A stretch of 64,000 nucleotides of DNA from assembly GCA_029582165.1 (NCBI GenBank), contig CM055874.1, forward strand, positions 48,335,269-48,399,268, read 5' to 3'. Positions 50,893 through 54,351 of the stretch are shown here, piece by piece; position 1 is the stretch's first letter; every line of letters begins with the position of its first letter. Below the pieces are notes generated by a model. It was not told the origin of the DNA. It saw nothing but the letters and a program-made list of their open reading frames with translations, and did not search any database. The position numbers and the translations under genes were made by a program. This DNA comes from Portulaca oleracea. Lineage: Eukaryota > Streptophyta > Magnoliopsida > Caryophyllales > Portulacaceae.

Positions 50893-50972
50893 AATTGGAA
50901 TCAGCTAAATTGATGGAAAATTGAAGGAACGGTGAGGGAGAGAGAGAAAGAGATCCGATGCATTACCGCCAT
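12586..50972 (-). CDS. TASH3: TASH3-like SH3-domain protein, TPLATE endocytic complex subunit (27 coding exons)
   Basis: Joined minus-strand exons, in transcript order: 50967-50972, 50582-50842, 49709-49768, 49528-49620, 47463-47691, 41908-42014, 39341-39403, 39135-39235, 36325-36419, 35793-35813, 30864-30959, 30660-30780, 30339-30536, 29938-30131, 27611-27882, 23542-23643, 22385-22561, 22033-22221, 21125-21366, 20887-21033, 20314-20530, 19189-19317, 18943-19083, 16605-16670, 16332-16511, 16097-16156, 12586-12660. They sum to 3642 nt, exactly 1213 codons plus TAG, and every junction obeys GT-AG with matching phase. From family knowledge the product is like Arabidopsis At2g07360/TASH3 (about 1200 aa), a subunit of the TPLATE complex that acts in clathrin-mediated endocytosis at the plasma membrane. 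An N-terminal Ser/Pro-rich segment is followed by an alpha-solenoid (residues about 90-990), an acidic Ser-rich linker and a C-terminal SH3 domain (about 1156-1213; ALYDF, DGWFYV, GLVPVLYI). No break was found. The introns are loaded with TEs. Confidence 0.95.
13254..14215. mobile_element. possible MITE-like insertion in the last intron
   Basis: Left side reads GTGTGTTTGCTAGG followed by many GGAAAA/TTTTCC strings; the right side (14100-14215) has the mirrored TTTTCCTAGAAA...TCTACTAAA pattern. This looks like an element of the GTTTGGTA/TTTTCC type. Exact ends and target duplication are not visible, and the interior is unlike a gene. Confidence 0.3.
14216..16090. other. last-intron DNA without a recognised gene
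   Basis: AT-rich intronic sequence of the TASH3-like gene. A (GA)n microsatellite of about 30 bp lies at 15732-15764 after a poly-A run. No coding evidence. Confidence 0.5.
16097..16156 (-). CDS. TASH3: TASH3-like exon 26 (residues 1170-1189)
   Basis: Middle of the SH3 domain: LNLTAGEEVDIEDEVDGWFY, with the conserved acidic RT-loop region and Trp. Followed by a 3.4-kb intron. Confidence 0.95.
16332..16511 (-). CDS. TASH3: TASH3-like exon 25 (residues 1110-1169)
   Basis: Encodes IREEPPSYESHSFEGDDSFM, NPLAGPG and the start of the SH3 domain, GTALYDFTAGGDDE (ALYDF hallmark). Phase 0 at both ends. Confidence 0.95.
16605..16670 (-). CDS. TASH3: TASH3-like exon 24 (residues 1088-1109)
   Basis: Linker exon encoding EKASGKQSTGGNSSFYEGYG-SP. 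The weakest conserved part of the protein. It is accepted because splice sites and phase fit and the IREEPP motif follows. Confidence 0.85.
16688..17124 (+). mobile_element. solo LTR of family C
   Basis: Starts TGATGCAAGATAAGAATAAAGG, matching the LTR start of the element at 33391-35595 (TGATGCAGGATAAGAGTAAA). It shares TTTAGCCATAT(AT)TTAGTGATATTTAGTTTCCTAAGATAT and a TATA-like TATATAAA with the same spacing. The right end near 17124 is uncertain and no target duplication is visible. Confidence 0.6.
17365..18822. mobile_element. hAT-like DNA transposon with nested LINE
   Basis: Ends are perfect 10-bp inverted repeats, CATAGTTACC at 17365-17374 and GGTAACTATG at 18813-18822. They are flanked by a perfect 8-bp duplication ACAAGGAT (17357-17364 and 18823-18830), the size made by hAT transposases. 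Subterminal sequence is rich in GGATCG. Without the nested LINE it is about 0.8 kb and has no transposase. It lies in the intron between exons 23 and 24. Confidence 0.8.
17636..18269 (+). mobile_element. 5'-truncated LINE tail with RNase H domain
   Basis: Encodes a broken RNase H-like domain on the plus strand: VQLCTDGAARG, then after a frame change LTAEVKAVLTGLRMAKNMGL, ELMVDSQVVAKLL and HREANRVADKLA. It ends in TTGAATAAAATGGGC...CTACCAAAAA like plant LINE 3' ends. The perfect 12-bp duplication ATAGTCAGCAAG flanks it (17624-17635 and 18270-18281). It landed in the hAT-like element, so it is the younger of the two. Confidence 0.85.
18943..19083 (-). CDS. TASH3: TASH3-like exon 23 (residues 1041-1087)
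   Basis: Ser/Gly-rich linker: EDDGRSSGSSSPGSAGSVGT, then HFGGMNYPSLFSSRPSYGAS. Phase 0 at both ends. Confidence 0.95.
19189..19317 (-). CDS. TASH3: TASH3-like exon 22 (residues 998-1040)
   Basis: Encodes VNEFLAGMGTNAPDADEENI and RPSVGYDDMWAKTLLETTEL. Phase 0 at both ends. Confidence 0.95.
19776..19945. mobile_element. small MITE with CATGGGTAA ends
   Basis: About 170 bp bounded by CATGGGTAA and its reverse complement TTACCCATG, with repeated AAATTTACCAAAA motifs inside. A target duplication could not be confirmed. It lies in the intron between exons 21 and 22. Confidence 0.5.
20314..20530 (-). CDS. TASH3: TASH3-like exon 21 (residues 925-997)
   Basis: Encodes AKLIEIYRNQHNITASTGLS, DPAVATGISDLMYESKATVT and the acidic LDDDLVNAWAADLGDDELLG. 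Ends in phase 0. Confidence 0.95.
20887..21033 (-). CDS. TASH3: TASH3-like exon 20 (residues 876-925)
   Basis: Encodes DIRTHDNANKEWTDEELKKL, YETHERLLDLVSLFCFVPRA and KYLPLGPT. Ends in phase 2. Confidence 0.95.
21125..21366 (-). CDS. TASH3: TASH3-like exon 19 (residues 796-876)
   Basis: Encodes IRIVAAQALTTMAIRSGEPY, RLQIYEFLNALAQGGVQAKF and SPMIQVLDAMYNAQDELI. Ends in phase 2. Confidence 0.95.
22033..22221 (-). CDS. TASH3: TASH3-like exon 18 (residues 733-795)
   Basis: Encodes VWFLGENANYAASEYAWESA, MLDADKMVAAASSRNPTLAT and RCAFNGSWE. Phase 0 at both ends. Confidence 0.95.
22385..22561 (-). CDS. TASH3: TASH3-like exon 17 (residues 674-732)
   Basis: Encodes TCLVGAGPDGKPTALEAVTL, DLPPPQPGSMAGITSVDRVS and LALQRLVQAA. 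Phase 0 at both ends. Confidence 0.95.
23542..23643 (-). CDS. TASH3: TASH3-like exon 16 (residues 640-673)
   Basis: Encodes ASPDMAVTLLEIARIFATKV and PGKIDADVLQLLWK. Phase 0 at both ends. Confidence 0.95.
23957..27025 (-). pseudogene. LINE remnant (endonuclease end, RT, C-terminal domain)
   Basis: Minus-strand order from high to low coordinates: end of endonuclease with KINRFLFCHEWELHFQG and SDHVPLFTMWV (about 26960-26790); RT start GPDAFHLAFLEHFLDIVIGY (about 26260-26170); thumb-region FHVALPASIVTQFEKIMRVF (about 25070-25000); then DWEEESELDVLLM, IFWPLYTSEQFTVRS and IWKSNAPTNACFLAWVA (about 24780-24550), and a tail ending ...CTAAAGAAAAA near 23957. Many stops are present. It is interrupted by a SINE at 25926-26091, and the piece 24838-24985 reads in the opposite direction. 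It sits in the intron between exons 15 and 16. Confidence 0.85.
25926..26091 (-). mobile_element. Au-type tRNA-derived SINE
   Basis: Minus-strand sequence starts CCTTGGCGCAACGGTTGAG with an A box (TGGCGCAACGG) and a B box (GGCTTGAGTCC), and runs through the TCTTGCAGAAA and GGACCTCTGCTTGCGGGG blocks to GTGCACCAGGCTACCC, as in plant Au SINEs. Flanking duplications of about 21 bp, TTCTCATGGAATT(T/C)AG(A)CAAAG, lie at 25905-25926 and 26092-26112. The right copy is LINE sequence, so the SINE inserted into the LINE. Confidence 0.85.
27045..27175. repeat. compound (AAC/AAT)n microsatellite
   Basis: GAAGAAGAAG, then AAC repeats, then AAT repeats, then CCACCACCACA over about 130 bp. It causes poly-Leu/Tyr shadow ORFs on the minus strand. 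Confidence 0.9.
27611..27882 (-). CDS. TASH3: TASH3-like exon 15 (residues 549-639)
   Basis: Longest exon. Encodes IRRTSSVSNGTSTRDTIASS, VVRTTVACECVYVRAMVIKA and FDELKSIIASELSDPAWPAA. Ends in phase 0, followed by a 4-kb intron with a LINE and a SINE. Confidence 0.95.
28244..28899 (+). pseudogene. chromovirus integrase C terminus with chromodomain
   Basis: First part: integrase tail reading AESFAKHIHDVHANLQQKIA, GDYVMVRIRLERFPKNSFKW and SPTFNVEHLTHY, then a stop at 28590. Second part, same element: VEAILDDEVVRMASGGFQRY, LVRWKGRHSPDNSWV and PELLDECLQAN, a chromodomain (28690-28870). A gypsy integrase plus chromodomain defines chromoviruses, whose chromodomain steers integration. Everything upstream is missing. 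A purine tract AGCCGGGGAGAAA (28888-28899) leads into the LTR. Confidence 0.9.
28900..29219 (+). mobile_element. 3' LTR of the chromovirus fragment
   Basis: About 320 bp from TGATCTGAAGACT to ...TCTATCACA, directly after the purine tract. It contains CCTATAAATAAAGG as TATA region (about 29068). No 5' LTR nearby, so the insertion is truncated. Confidence 0.75.
29221..29470 (-). pseudogene. LINE C-terminal tail fragment
   Basis: Minus strand encodes FDDKTLSLDDFKLYLLRLLY-SWSMVLKG, the pattern found at the very end of plant LINE ORF2. It resembles FETFSLHDLKLYLLRMLHGW at about 40740-40815, so both come from related LINEs. Confidence 0.6.
29938..30131 (-). CDS. TASH3: TASH3-like exon 14 (residues 484-549)
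   Basis: Encodes LESGFRSFSRPMLHSAARVV, QEMGKSRAAAFAVGLQDIDE and TESSHPEG. Ends in phase 1. Confidence 0.95.
30339..30536 (-). CDS. TASH3: TASH3-like exon 13 (residues 418-484)
   Basis: Encodes TEERAAGWYRLTREILKLPD, a Lys/Ser-rich charged insert (SSKDSKKDAKSEAKDA), then IRRPQPLIKIVMR. The insert is longer than I recall in Arabidopsis. Confidence 0.95.
30660..30780 (-). CDS. TASH3: TASH3-like exon 12 (residues 378-418)
   Basis: Encodes RPDVKSEFSSLLYQLLLDPS and ERVCFEAILCILGKSNHSE. Ends in phase 2. Confidence 0.95.
30864..30959 (-). CDS. TASH3: TASH3-like exon 11 (residues 346-378)
   Basis: Encodes ALHDVLHLNDVLARVALAKL and CHTLSRARALD. Reached after a 4.8-kb intron holding a solo LTR and the PTB-like LTR element. 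Confidence 0.95.
31691..32362 (+). mobile_element. solo LTR of repeated family B, copy 2
   Basis: About 672 bp, from TGATGGTTCACTTGG to GCACATACATCA, aligning with 5788-6456 (opposite strand). Motif GTGGTGTTTCTGTATC recurs inside. No internal region next to it. It lies in the intron between exons 10 and 11. Confidence 0.7.
33391..33762 (+). repeat. 5' LTR of family C element
   Basis: 372 bp, TG...CA. Contains CTATATAAATCCC (about 33630) as TATA region and a 21-bp tandem duplication GATTATTGAATTGAATTGAGT just before the end. Confidence 0.85.
34160..35009 (+). pseudogene. PTB-like RRM sequence captured in LTR element
   Basis: The first open segment (34160 on) contains KDVLHRVFSPYGDLDKIATF. 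In a second frame (from about 34345) it continues MLQGHQIYEGCSELDLYFAS. Together these match consecutive parts of a polypyrimidine-tract-binding-protein RRM (pattern VLHQVFSpyG...KIvTF and LqGrnIYdgCcqLdi.FS). One or more frameshifts lie between them. Downstream is an open but unrecognised region, PLIPWQRTTEDSTFSQFFMK through HLRKITRSLP. A third frame, NEKEAFKENNKELALAKDPH to CILIG, reaches a stop near 35007. PTB proteins bind pyrimidine-rich RNA and regulate splicing. Here the copy is broken and its origin is inferred. Confidence 0.65.
35245..35595 (+). repeat. 3' LTR of family C element
   Basis: 351 bp, matches the 5' LTR along its length with scattered substitutions. It lacks the 21-bp duplication but has its own short GAATT repeat expansion. 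Confidence 0.85.
35793..35813 (-). CDS. TASH3: TASH3-like micro-exon 10 (21 nt, residues 339-346)
   Basis: Only 21 nt, encoding KQVSGG within GKQVSGGG. It is flanked by AG and GT and is needed to keep alignment with the family between AVAMTL and ALHDVLHL. Skipping it would keep the frame (loss of 7 residues). Confidence 0.85.
36325..36419 (-). CDS. TASH3: TASH3-like exon 9 (residues 307-339)
   Basis: Encodes ISFADPVAVRHSLEILCDLA and ARDPYAVAMTL, solenoid helices. Ends in phase 1. Confidence 0.95.
36550..37745. repeat. AT-rich (TAATAATTAAT)n low-complexity block
   Basis: 36850-37460 is almost pure A/T with shifting TAATAATTAA units. On both sides are similar GATTCTAA/TTAGAATC and GAGGATT strings (36570-36640 and 37660-37740), with GTAGTTA at the left and TAACTAC at the right as possible short inverted ends. 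It may be an expanded DNA-element interior; no target duplication was verified. Confidence 0.5.
37746..39130. other. intron DNA without recognised gene
   Basis: Ordinary intronic sequence of the TASH3-like gene between the AT-rich block and exon 8. An open frame at 38228-38548 has no family resemblance. Confidence 0.4.
39135..39235 (-). CDS. TASH3: TASH3-like exon 8 (residues 274-307)
   Basis: Encodes NLQYAAISALRRLPLDPGNP and FLQRAAQG. Ends in phase 2. The next intron holds an AT-rich low-complexity block. Confidence 0.95.
39341..39403 (-). CDS. TASH3: TASH3-like exon 7 (residues 253-273)
   Basis: Encodes the Lys/Gly-rich loop VAEGPNKPKKGIFGTKGGDK-E. Phase 0 at both ends. Confidence 0.93.
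40190..41260 (-). pseudogene. LINE RT C-terminal remnant
   Basis: Minus strand: SGYIASQLEKIVRLSQ and VNRNGVCFPKHRDGLGINLH (about 41120-40980), then after a frame change WLWKFAKEE...MKYG (about 40950-40900), FSLHDLKLYLLRMLHGW (about 40805-40750) and TWKESNRQIFAGKARTF (about 40620-40570). The tail ends with GACACCAAGGGGTTG...TGTACAAAAAGGTA near 40200. These are the GLGI, KWLWRF and W-K-E-N-R-I-F motifs of plant LINE ORF2. It sits in the intron between exons 6 and 7. Confidence 0.75.
41908..42014 (-). CDS. TASH3: TASH3-like exon 6 (residues 217-252)
   Basis: Encodes HARRLQALKALTYAPSSDSE and VYEIVFALLDK. Completes the split Phe codon from exon 5 and ends in phase 0. Confidence 0.95.
42015..45129. 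other. large intron, left part
   Basis: Left part of the 5.4-kb intron between exons 5 and 6. It includes a protein-like stretch at 42385-42655 on the plus strand (ESKISCSDVAFDTVLDSFTK in one frame, EEFCSLVEHILQGTVVTTSR in another) that I cannot name, two poly-C/poly-G tracts near 43878-43922 and 44300-44315, and a diverged duplication described separately. Confidence 0.4.
43371..43624 (+). repeat. diverged tandem duplication, about 136-bp period
   Basis: GTTGAGATTATTTCAGTCCAA occurs at 43371 and again at 43507, and both copies run on to ATGCTTGAAGATCCATAT / GTGCTTAAAGATCCATAT and GCACA. Copies differ strongly in the middle. No coding potential. Confidence 0.6.
45130..45435. mobile_element. 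Stowaway/mariner-type MITE
   Basis: Begins CTCCCTCCATCCTAATTTATGTG after TA (45128-45129) and ends ...GGAAAGGATGAAG before TA (45436-45437). TA target and a CTCCCTCC terminal repeat are the marks of plant Stowaway MITEs. Inside, TTTCTCACATAACATTTTACC appears twice. Confidence 0.8.
45645..46627 (+). mobile_element. solo LTR of repeated family B, copy 3, split by LINE tail
   Basis: Same order of blocks as copies 1 and 2: GCTGGACCAATCAG, GGTTTCTTAAT..TTAAGAAACCTAATTAG, GAGTTTTATGAATGAAAG, GTGGTGTTTCTGTATC, and an end near CACACACATCTCA. It is more diverged and has a GGCTGCT expansion at 46190-46210. Removing the nested insert gives about 690 bp, close to the other copies. Confidence 0.6.
45849..46130 (-). 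mobile_element. LINE 3' tail nested in LTR
   Basis: The plus strand starts with a poly-T run (45855-45872), so the LINE is on the minus strand with its poly-A tail at the left. A perfect 10-bp duplication AAGGCAGGAT flanks it (45839-45848 and 46131-46140). Only the end of ORF2 and the 3' UTR remain. Confidence 0.8.
46628..47440. other. large intron, right part
   Basis: Intron DNA between the LTR and exon 5. No gene or element ends recognised. Confidence 0.4.
47463..47691 (-). CDS. TASH3: TASH3-like exon 5 (residues 141-217)
   Basis: Encodes LNQQCEDRSVLRYVYYYLAR, then GGGIPTPNWDALADIDAVGG. Ends in phase 1. The next intron is 5.4 kb and contains a Stowaway MITE and an LTR with a nested LINE. 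Confidence 0.95.
48738..48830 (-). mobile_element. LINE 3' end fragment
   Basis: Poly-T (48745-48760) followed by GGATAAGTATCAATAGATG and GACACCAAGGGAGC. On the minus strand this is the usual plant LINE ending, ...TTGGTGTCC...TACTTATCC-polyA. How far the LINE extends to the right is unclear. Confidence 0.55.
49301..49365 (-). mobile_element. 5'-truncated Au-type SINE
   Basis: AAAGGGCAGCCCAGTGCAGAAAG...GGTCCGGGGAA is the 3' end of the same SINE family as at 25926-26091. A perfect 10-bp duplication ATTACACAAA flanks it (49291-49300, 49366-49375), so it was already truncated when it inserted. Confidence 0.8.
49528..49620 (-). CDS. TASH3: TASH3-like exon 4 (residues 110-140)
   Basis: Encodes KNSQKQLVNHVFPKLAVYNS and goes on to SLLM. 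Phase 0 at both ends. The intron downstream (47692-49527) holds a LINE tail and a SINE fragment. Confidence 0.95.
49709..49768 (-). CDS. TASH3: TASH3-like exon 3 (residues 90-109)
   Basis: Encodes PVSYAQLARSIHELAATSDQ, the strongly conserved start of the solenoid. Phase 0 at both ends. Confidence 0.95.
50582..50842 (-). CDS. TASH3: TASH3-like exon 2 (residues 3-89)
   Basis: Starts DSSGTTLMDLITADPKAAP, then a Ser/Pro-rich low-complexity run, then RTTLMQIQNDTISAAKAV and NIMPQKQKKR. Phase 0 at both ends. This is the disordered N terminus of the family. Confidence 0.95.
50967..50972 (-). CDS. TASH3: TASH3-like exon 1 (residues 1-2)
   Basis: Only ATGGCG (Met-Ala) is coding before the GT donor (GTAATGC). 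The 124-bp intron that follows holds CA and GA repeats. The start fits the family, whose members begin MA-(E/D)-SSGTTLMDLIT. Confidence 0.8.
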
Positions 50973-51779
50973 TTCTAGGGCAGTTGTGAGCTGAAAATGG
51001 GAGCTCCGACGAGTAGAATTCAGCAAGTTAAAAATTGAAAAGTTGAAAGAGGGAGGAGGATGGTCAGTCTAAATGAGGGGGATGAGGAAGATGTCCCCTC
51101 GACTCAACTAAACTGTTGTCTGTGAGGGAGGACTGGAGATCTGCTGCCTCTGCCCGAGTTGCTGCCAGAAATTCGCGCTCCTCCAATTTTATCCCTCGAA
51201 GACCCAAGTTTCTCAGTTTGGTCATAAGATTTTTACCTCCCAATTTTGAAATTAAGGTCATGTTCGGCAAAAATTGTGGACTTAGCAGTGGATAACTATT
51301 TGAGTAGTGAATACCTGTGTTGAGCGGTGGATAGCTGATAGTTATTTATGTAGCTTTTTGTGAAGTGTGTGTTCAGTGAAAATAACGGATAGGTTAATGT
51401 ATATATGTAAAATTACCAAAAAAGATGTAAGTATCATTTTATTATTGTTTTCTAATACTATTACTGTTATTATTTAGGGTTTTAAACATCGATGTATTGT
51501 ACTTTAGGGGGTGATTGTTGCATAAATACAAACTTTTTGGATAATATTTGCCAAAATTTAGCAAAAAATCTTACACTGATTAAAAGCGGTTGATATGTGC
51601 ATGATAGGCCTTATTCTAGATTGTTATCATGATTTATCTTTGTTAGACTCCTTTCACACCCTGTTTGAAATCGTGATCTTAGTTCACCTATGCTCTTACT
51701 CGTGAAAAAGAAAAAAATATAAATAAATACAGTCGGCTAAACCGACAAGGGTTGGTGTGAGTGGACGACACTCACACCC
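50973..51779 (-). promoter_or_regulatory. 5' flank / probable promoter region of the TASH3-like gene
   Basis: Upstream of the ATG at 50972 on the minus strand. A 5' UTR is expected in the first few hundred bases. No clear TATA box at a typical spacing was picked out, so the transcription start is not assigned. No coding evidence. Confidence 0.4.
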
Positions 51780-52285
51780 CTTAAACACTGCGTTGTGAAT
51801 GGAGCAACCCAAGTTGGGAGGGTAACCTCTATTGAGGATAAGCTTAGTGAGACTAGACTAAGATGGTTTGGTCATGTATATCGGAGGAGCACAGATGCTC
51901 TCGTTCAGAGCTGTGAAAAGATTACGTTTTCGCCGCTTTGTTGTGGGTGTGGCAGGCCTCGAAAGTCAATGAAGCAGGTTATTAGATCTGATTTGATGCA
52001 CGTAGGCTTAGTGGAGGAAGACGCACTTTATAGGGTTGCTTGGTGGGTTAAGATTAAGATTGTCAGGTGTGAGAGTGTGAGGGTGAGAGGTTGCTAGTAA
52101 GACGTCGTGTTATGCCTTTGCTCTATGTTTCCTATGGTCTCCCTGTGTTTGTCTCTGTCTGTGTTTATCAAGTTAGCTTGAAGATTTACCTGAATTACCC
52201 AATCAAAGAGCGCACATCTAAACCGCCTCAAACCTTGCGTTAACATGACTATACTGAGGTTTGTTGTTGTTGTTGTTGTAGCCTC
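51780..52285 (+). pseudogene. RTE-type LINE 3' end remnant
   Basis: The plus strand encodes SIEDKLSETRLRWFGHVYRR and GCGRPRKSMKQVIRSDLMHV, a pattern at the C terminus of plant RTE-like reverse transcriptases (ENRLRWFGHV, GRGRP). It ends with a (TTG)n run at 52259-52280, the tail type of RTE elements. 5'-truncated. Confidence 0.8.
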
Positions 52286-52782
52286 ATTACTATCTTTCTC
52301 ATTAGATTGATCAATAACTTCCATCGTTGATCGAGTTGAGACTCCCTATAAACATTGAGATATTGATTCGGATCATCATTAGGAGGACTCATTATCTTCA
52401 AGCTTGTCCTTCACACTTGGATGAATCTTGGAACAAGATGGCGCCAAATGGAAGGATGGACTAACCTCACTTCATCTTCGCCTCTCATCCTCATCACACT
52501 ATTCAACCTCCTAATGCATTTTGACCTTTCCTTTCTCATTCTGCTTTCCGCCATTATGGTTGGGTTTGTCACGCTATGGAAAAGTAGACTCCGTAACAAA
52601 TATTCCCTCAGTGGTTGACCAAGGCTCAAGAATCTCAGCCTTGGCTCTACTTCTCTTCATCGACCTCACAATAATTCACCCTTCTTCCTTAGAGCGAACT
52701 CACCCCATGGGAGATTTGGAAGGTGAATTAGCTATATCATGGGTTCTAAATTTCCCCACTAATACTTCAAAATTTATGTAGA
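52286..52782. other. spacer, possibly LINE-derived
   Basis: No clear gene. The DNA follows, on the minus strand, a LINE ORF1 zinc-knuckle region and may be the rest of that ORF1. Confidence 0.35.
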
Positions 52783-53330
52783 TTAGTTCTCAGGGCAGTG
52801 GTCAATATGGTGGTCTTTGCCATCACAAATAGTGTTAACCTCAAACAAGTTATCATATGTAATATGGATTTTCTTAGGACCTTTTCTGGTAGGTGGGAAA
52901 ATAAAACACGGTAAGGGATTGGTGATGTTAATGCTCAAACAAACTCTAGCAAATATACCCTTTTTGTTGTCAAAAGTCTCAACATCCACTCAGTGAACAA
53001 TACCCACACTAGATAGGAGTGAGGTAAGGATTTTTTTTTTAAGTCCAATATTCTTGGGGTAATGTAGATTTGGACCCATTGATCTATACAATCAATAGAC
53101 TCAAAATAAGAACCAATCATAGGCACCCACTCCCTGACAATTAGATTGAGCCTCCCTCACAAACCAATGTTGGATGAACTAGATATACTCCTTATCAAAG
53201 GCATTTGAGGATCTAATTAGAATCCAATCATTCCCAATGTATGTCATTTTAACTTCCCCACGGATATGCTTCCAGTCAGACTTGGTCTTGGCCAAGAGCA
53301 CTGAGAGCGTGACAGACTTAACCCATAGTT
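52783..53330 (-). pseudogene. LINE ORF1 remnant (DUF4283-like plus zinc knuckle)
   Basis: Minus strand reads GIFARVCLSINITNPLPCFI, then KKIHITYDNLFEVNTICDGK and HHIDHCPEN. This matches the fARvCv-idl-kPL ... Y-x-l-x-x-iC-x-x-C/G-x-x-gH-x-x-x-C end of plant LINE ORF1 proteins, with the knuckle degenerate. Upstream (53330-52990) the match is weak and has stops. Confidence 0.65.
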
Positions 53331-53596
53331 AGGCTAAAAGACTAAGATTCATAAGCTCATTAAGTTCATTACAATCATTTTAGACTAAAAGTGAGTAAAA
53401 GATGGTCATTTAGTGTTCTTTCAATTCAATTCCATTGGGGGAGTTCAGGTTATGATATGTACCTACAAAATAGTAGTGTACAGTTAATAGTTGTAATGAG
53501 GGGCAGTGACTACTACCCTGGCATCCCACATAGTACTTAAGTGTGTACAAGAAATTAGGATTGGGTATGTTATTTGGTATGTCAGGACATAGATTT

Positions 53597-54331
53597 TTTT
53601 GGAACTATTTCAAGAGTATAAGACAATTATATAGCCTAAAGAAAAAAGTATATCAAGTATAAGGATCATATATAAGTAAAACAATAAGAATATGATCAAC
53701 ATGGGTGAAACAGGAAGCAACACGGGTTCTGTTGTCTTCCAGAGAACAAGGAAAACTTTCCTGGGCTCAACACGGGTCTTGTTGGAACAACACGGGTCGT
53801 GTTGCACTCAACACGGGTCGTGTTGCACTCAACACGGGTCGCGTTGCACTCAACACGGGTCGTGTTGAAAGCCAGGATCGTTTTAAATGCTAACGGCTAT
53901 ATGATTTTGTGTAATTAGTATTTGATATTATAATTAAGCACGATTATAATGATATTCCAACAGCTGTATGACTTGACTTGGTCAAGGTCATATTAAGATT
54001 GTGATCCTCCATTAAAGTCTCTTGATTGTCCTTTGACTAGGGCATCCTAAGTGGGTTGGTATTCTCTTATAAATAGGAGACATCCTAGGTTATTTGAGAC
54101 ACACCATTCTAAGCAATCACATCTTCATTCTTGTCTAGACTGCAGCTATACTTGAGTGATTCAAGAGAGAAACTATTATTCTTGAGTGTTACAAGTGCTA
54201 AGTTTTATCCCTTTGAACATTTACGGTATCGTAAATAGTTCTTAAGGAAAGTGAGTATTAAGCCACAACTCTTAGCGTTATCCAAGCGAGTTTCCATTGT
54301 TTTATATACCGTTACTCCCTTTCCTCCAACA
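53597..54331 (+). repeat. 5' LTR of copia element (735 bp)
   Basis: Contains a TATA box (TTATAAATAGG, about 54067-54077). It also has a tandem array of CAACACGGGTCGTGTTG-type units spaced 21 bp (about 53767-53866), where the 3' LTR has only one such unit at that place. Confidence 0.95.
53767..53866. repeat. tandem array of palindromic units in 5' LTR
   Basis: Five units built on CAACACGGGTCGTGTTG (arms CAACACG/CGTGTTG around GGT), most joined by CACT. A further single copy, degenerate here (CAACACGGGTTCTGTTG), lies upstream at about 53720. In the 3' LTR the upstream copy is perfect and the array is a single CAACACGGGTTGTGTTG. Confidence 0.9.
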
Positions 54332-54333
54332 AT

Positions 54334-54348
54334 CTTAAGAACTATTTA
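54334..54348 (+). promoter_or_regulatory. candidate primer-binding site complementary to the element's own LTR
   Basis: Two bases after the 5' LTR lies CTTAAGAACTATTTA. It is the exact reverse complement of TAAATAGTTCTTAAG at 54232-54246 inside the LTR leader (15 of 15). The usual initiator tRNA-Met site TGGTATCAGAGC is absent here, and the gag start codon follows at 54352. A self-priming role is inference. Confidence 0.5.
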
Positions 54349-54351
54349 GGA

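Noticed and set aside
50573..50924. Competing plus- and minus-strand open frames over TASH3 exon 2
   Set aside because: Shadows of the exon; only the frame used in the spliced protein matches the family.
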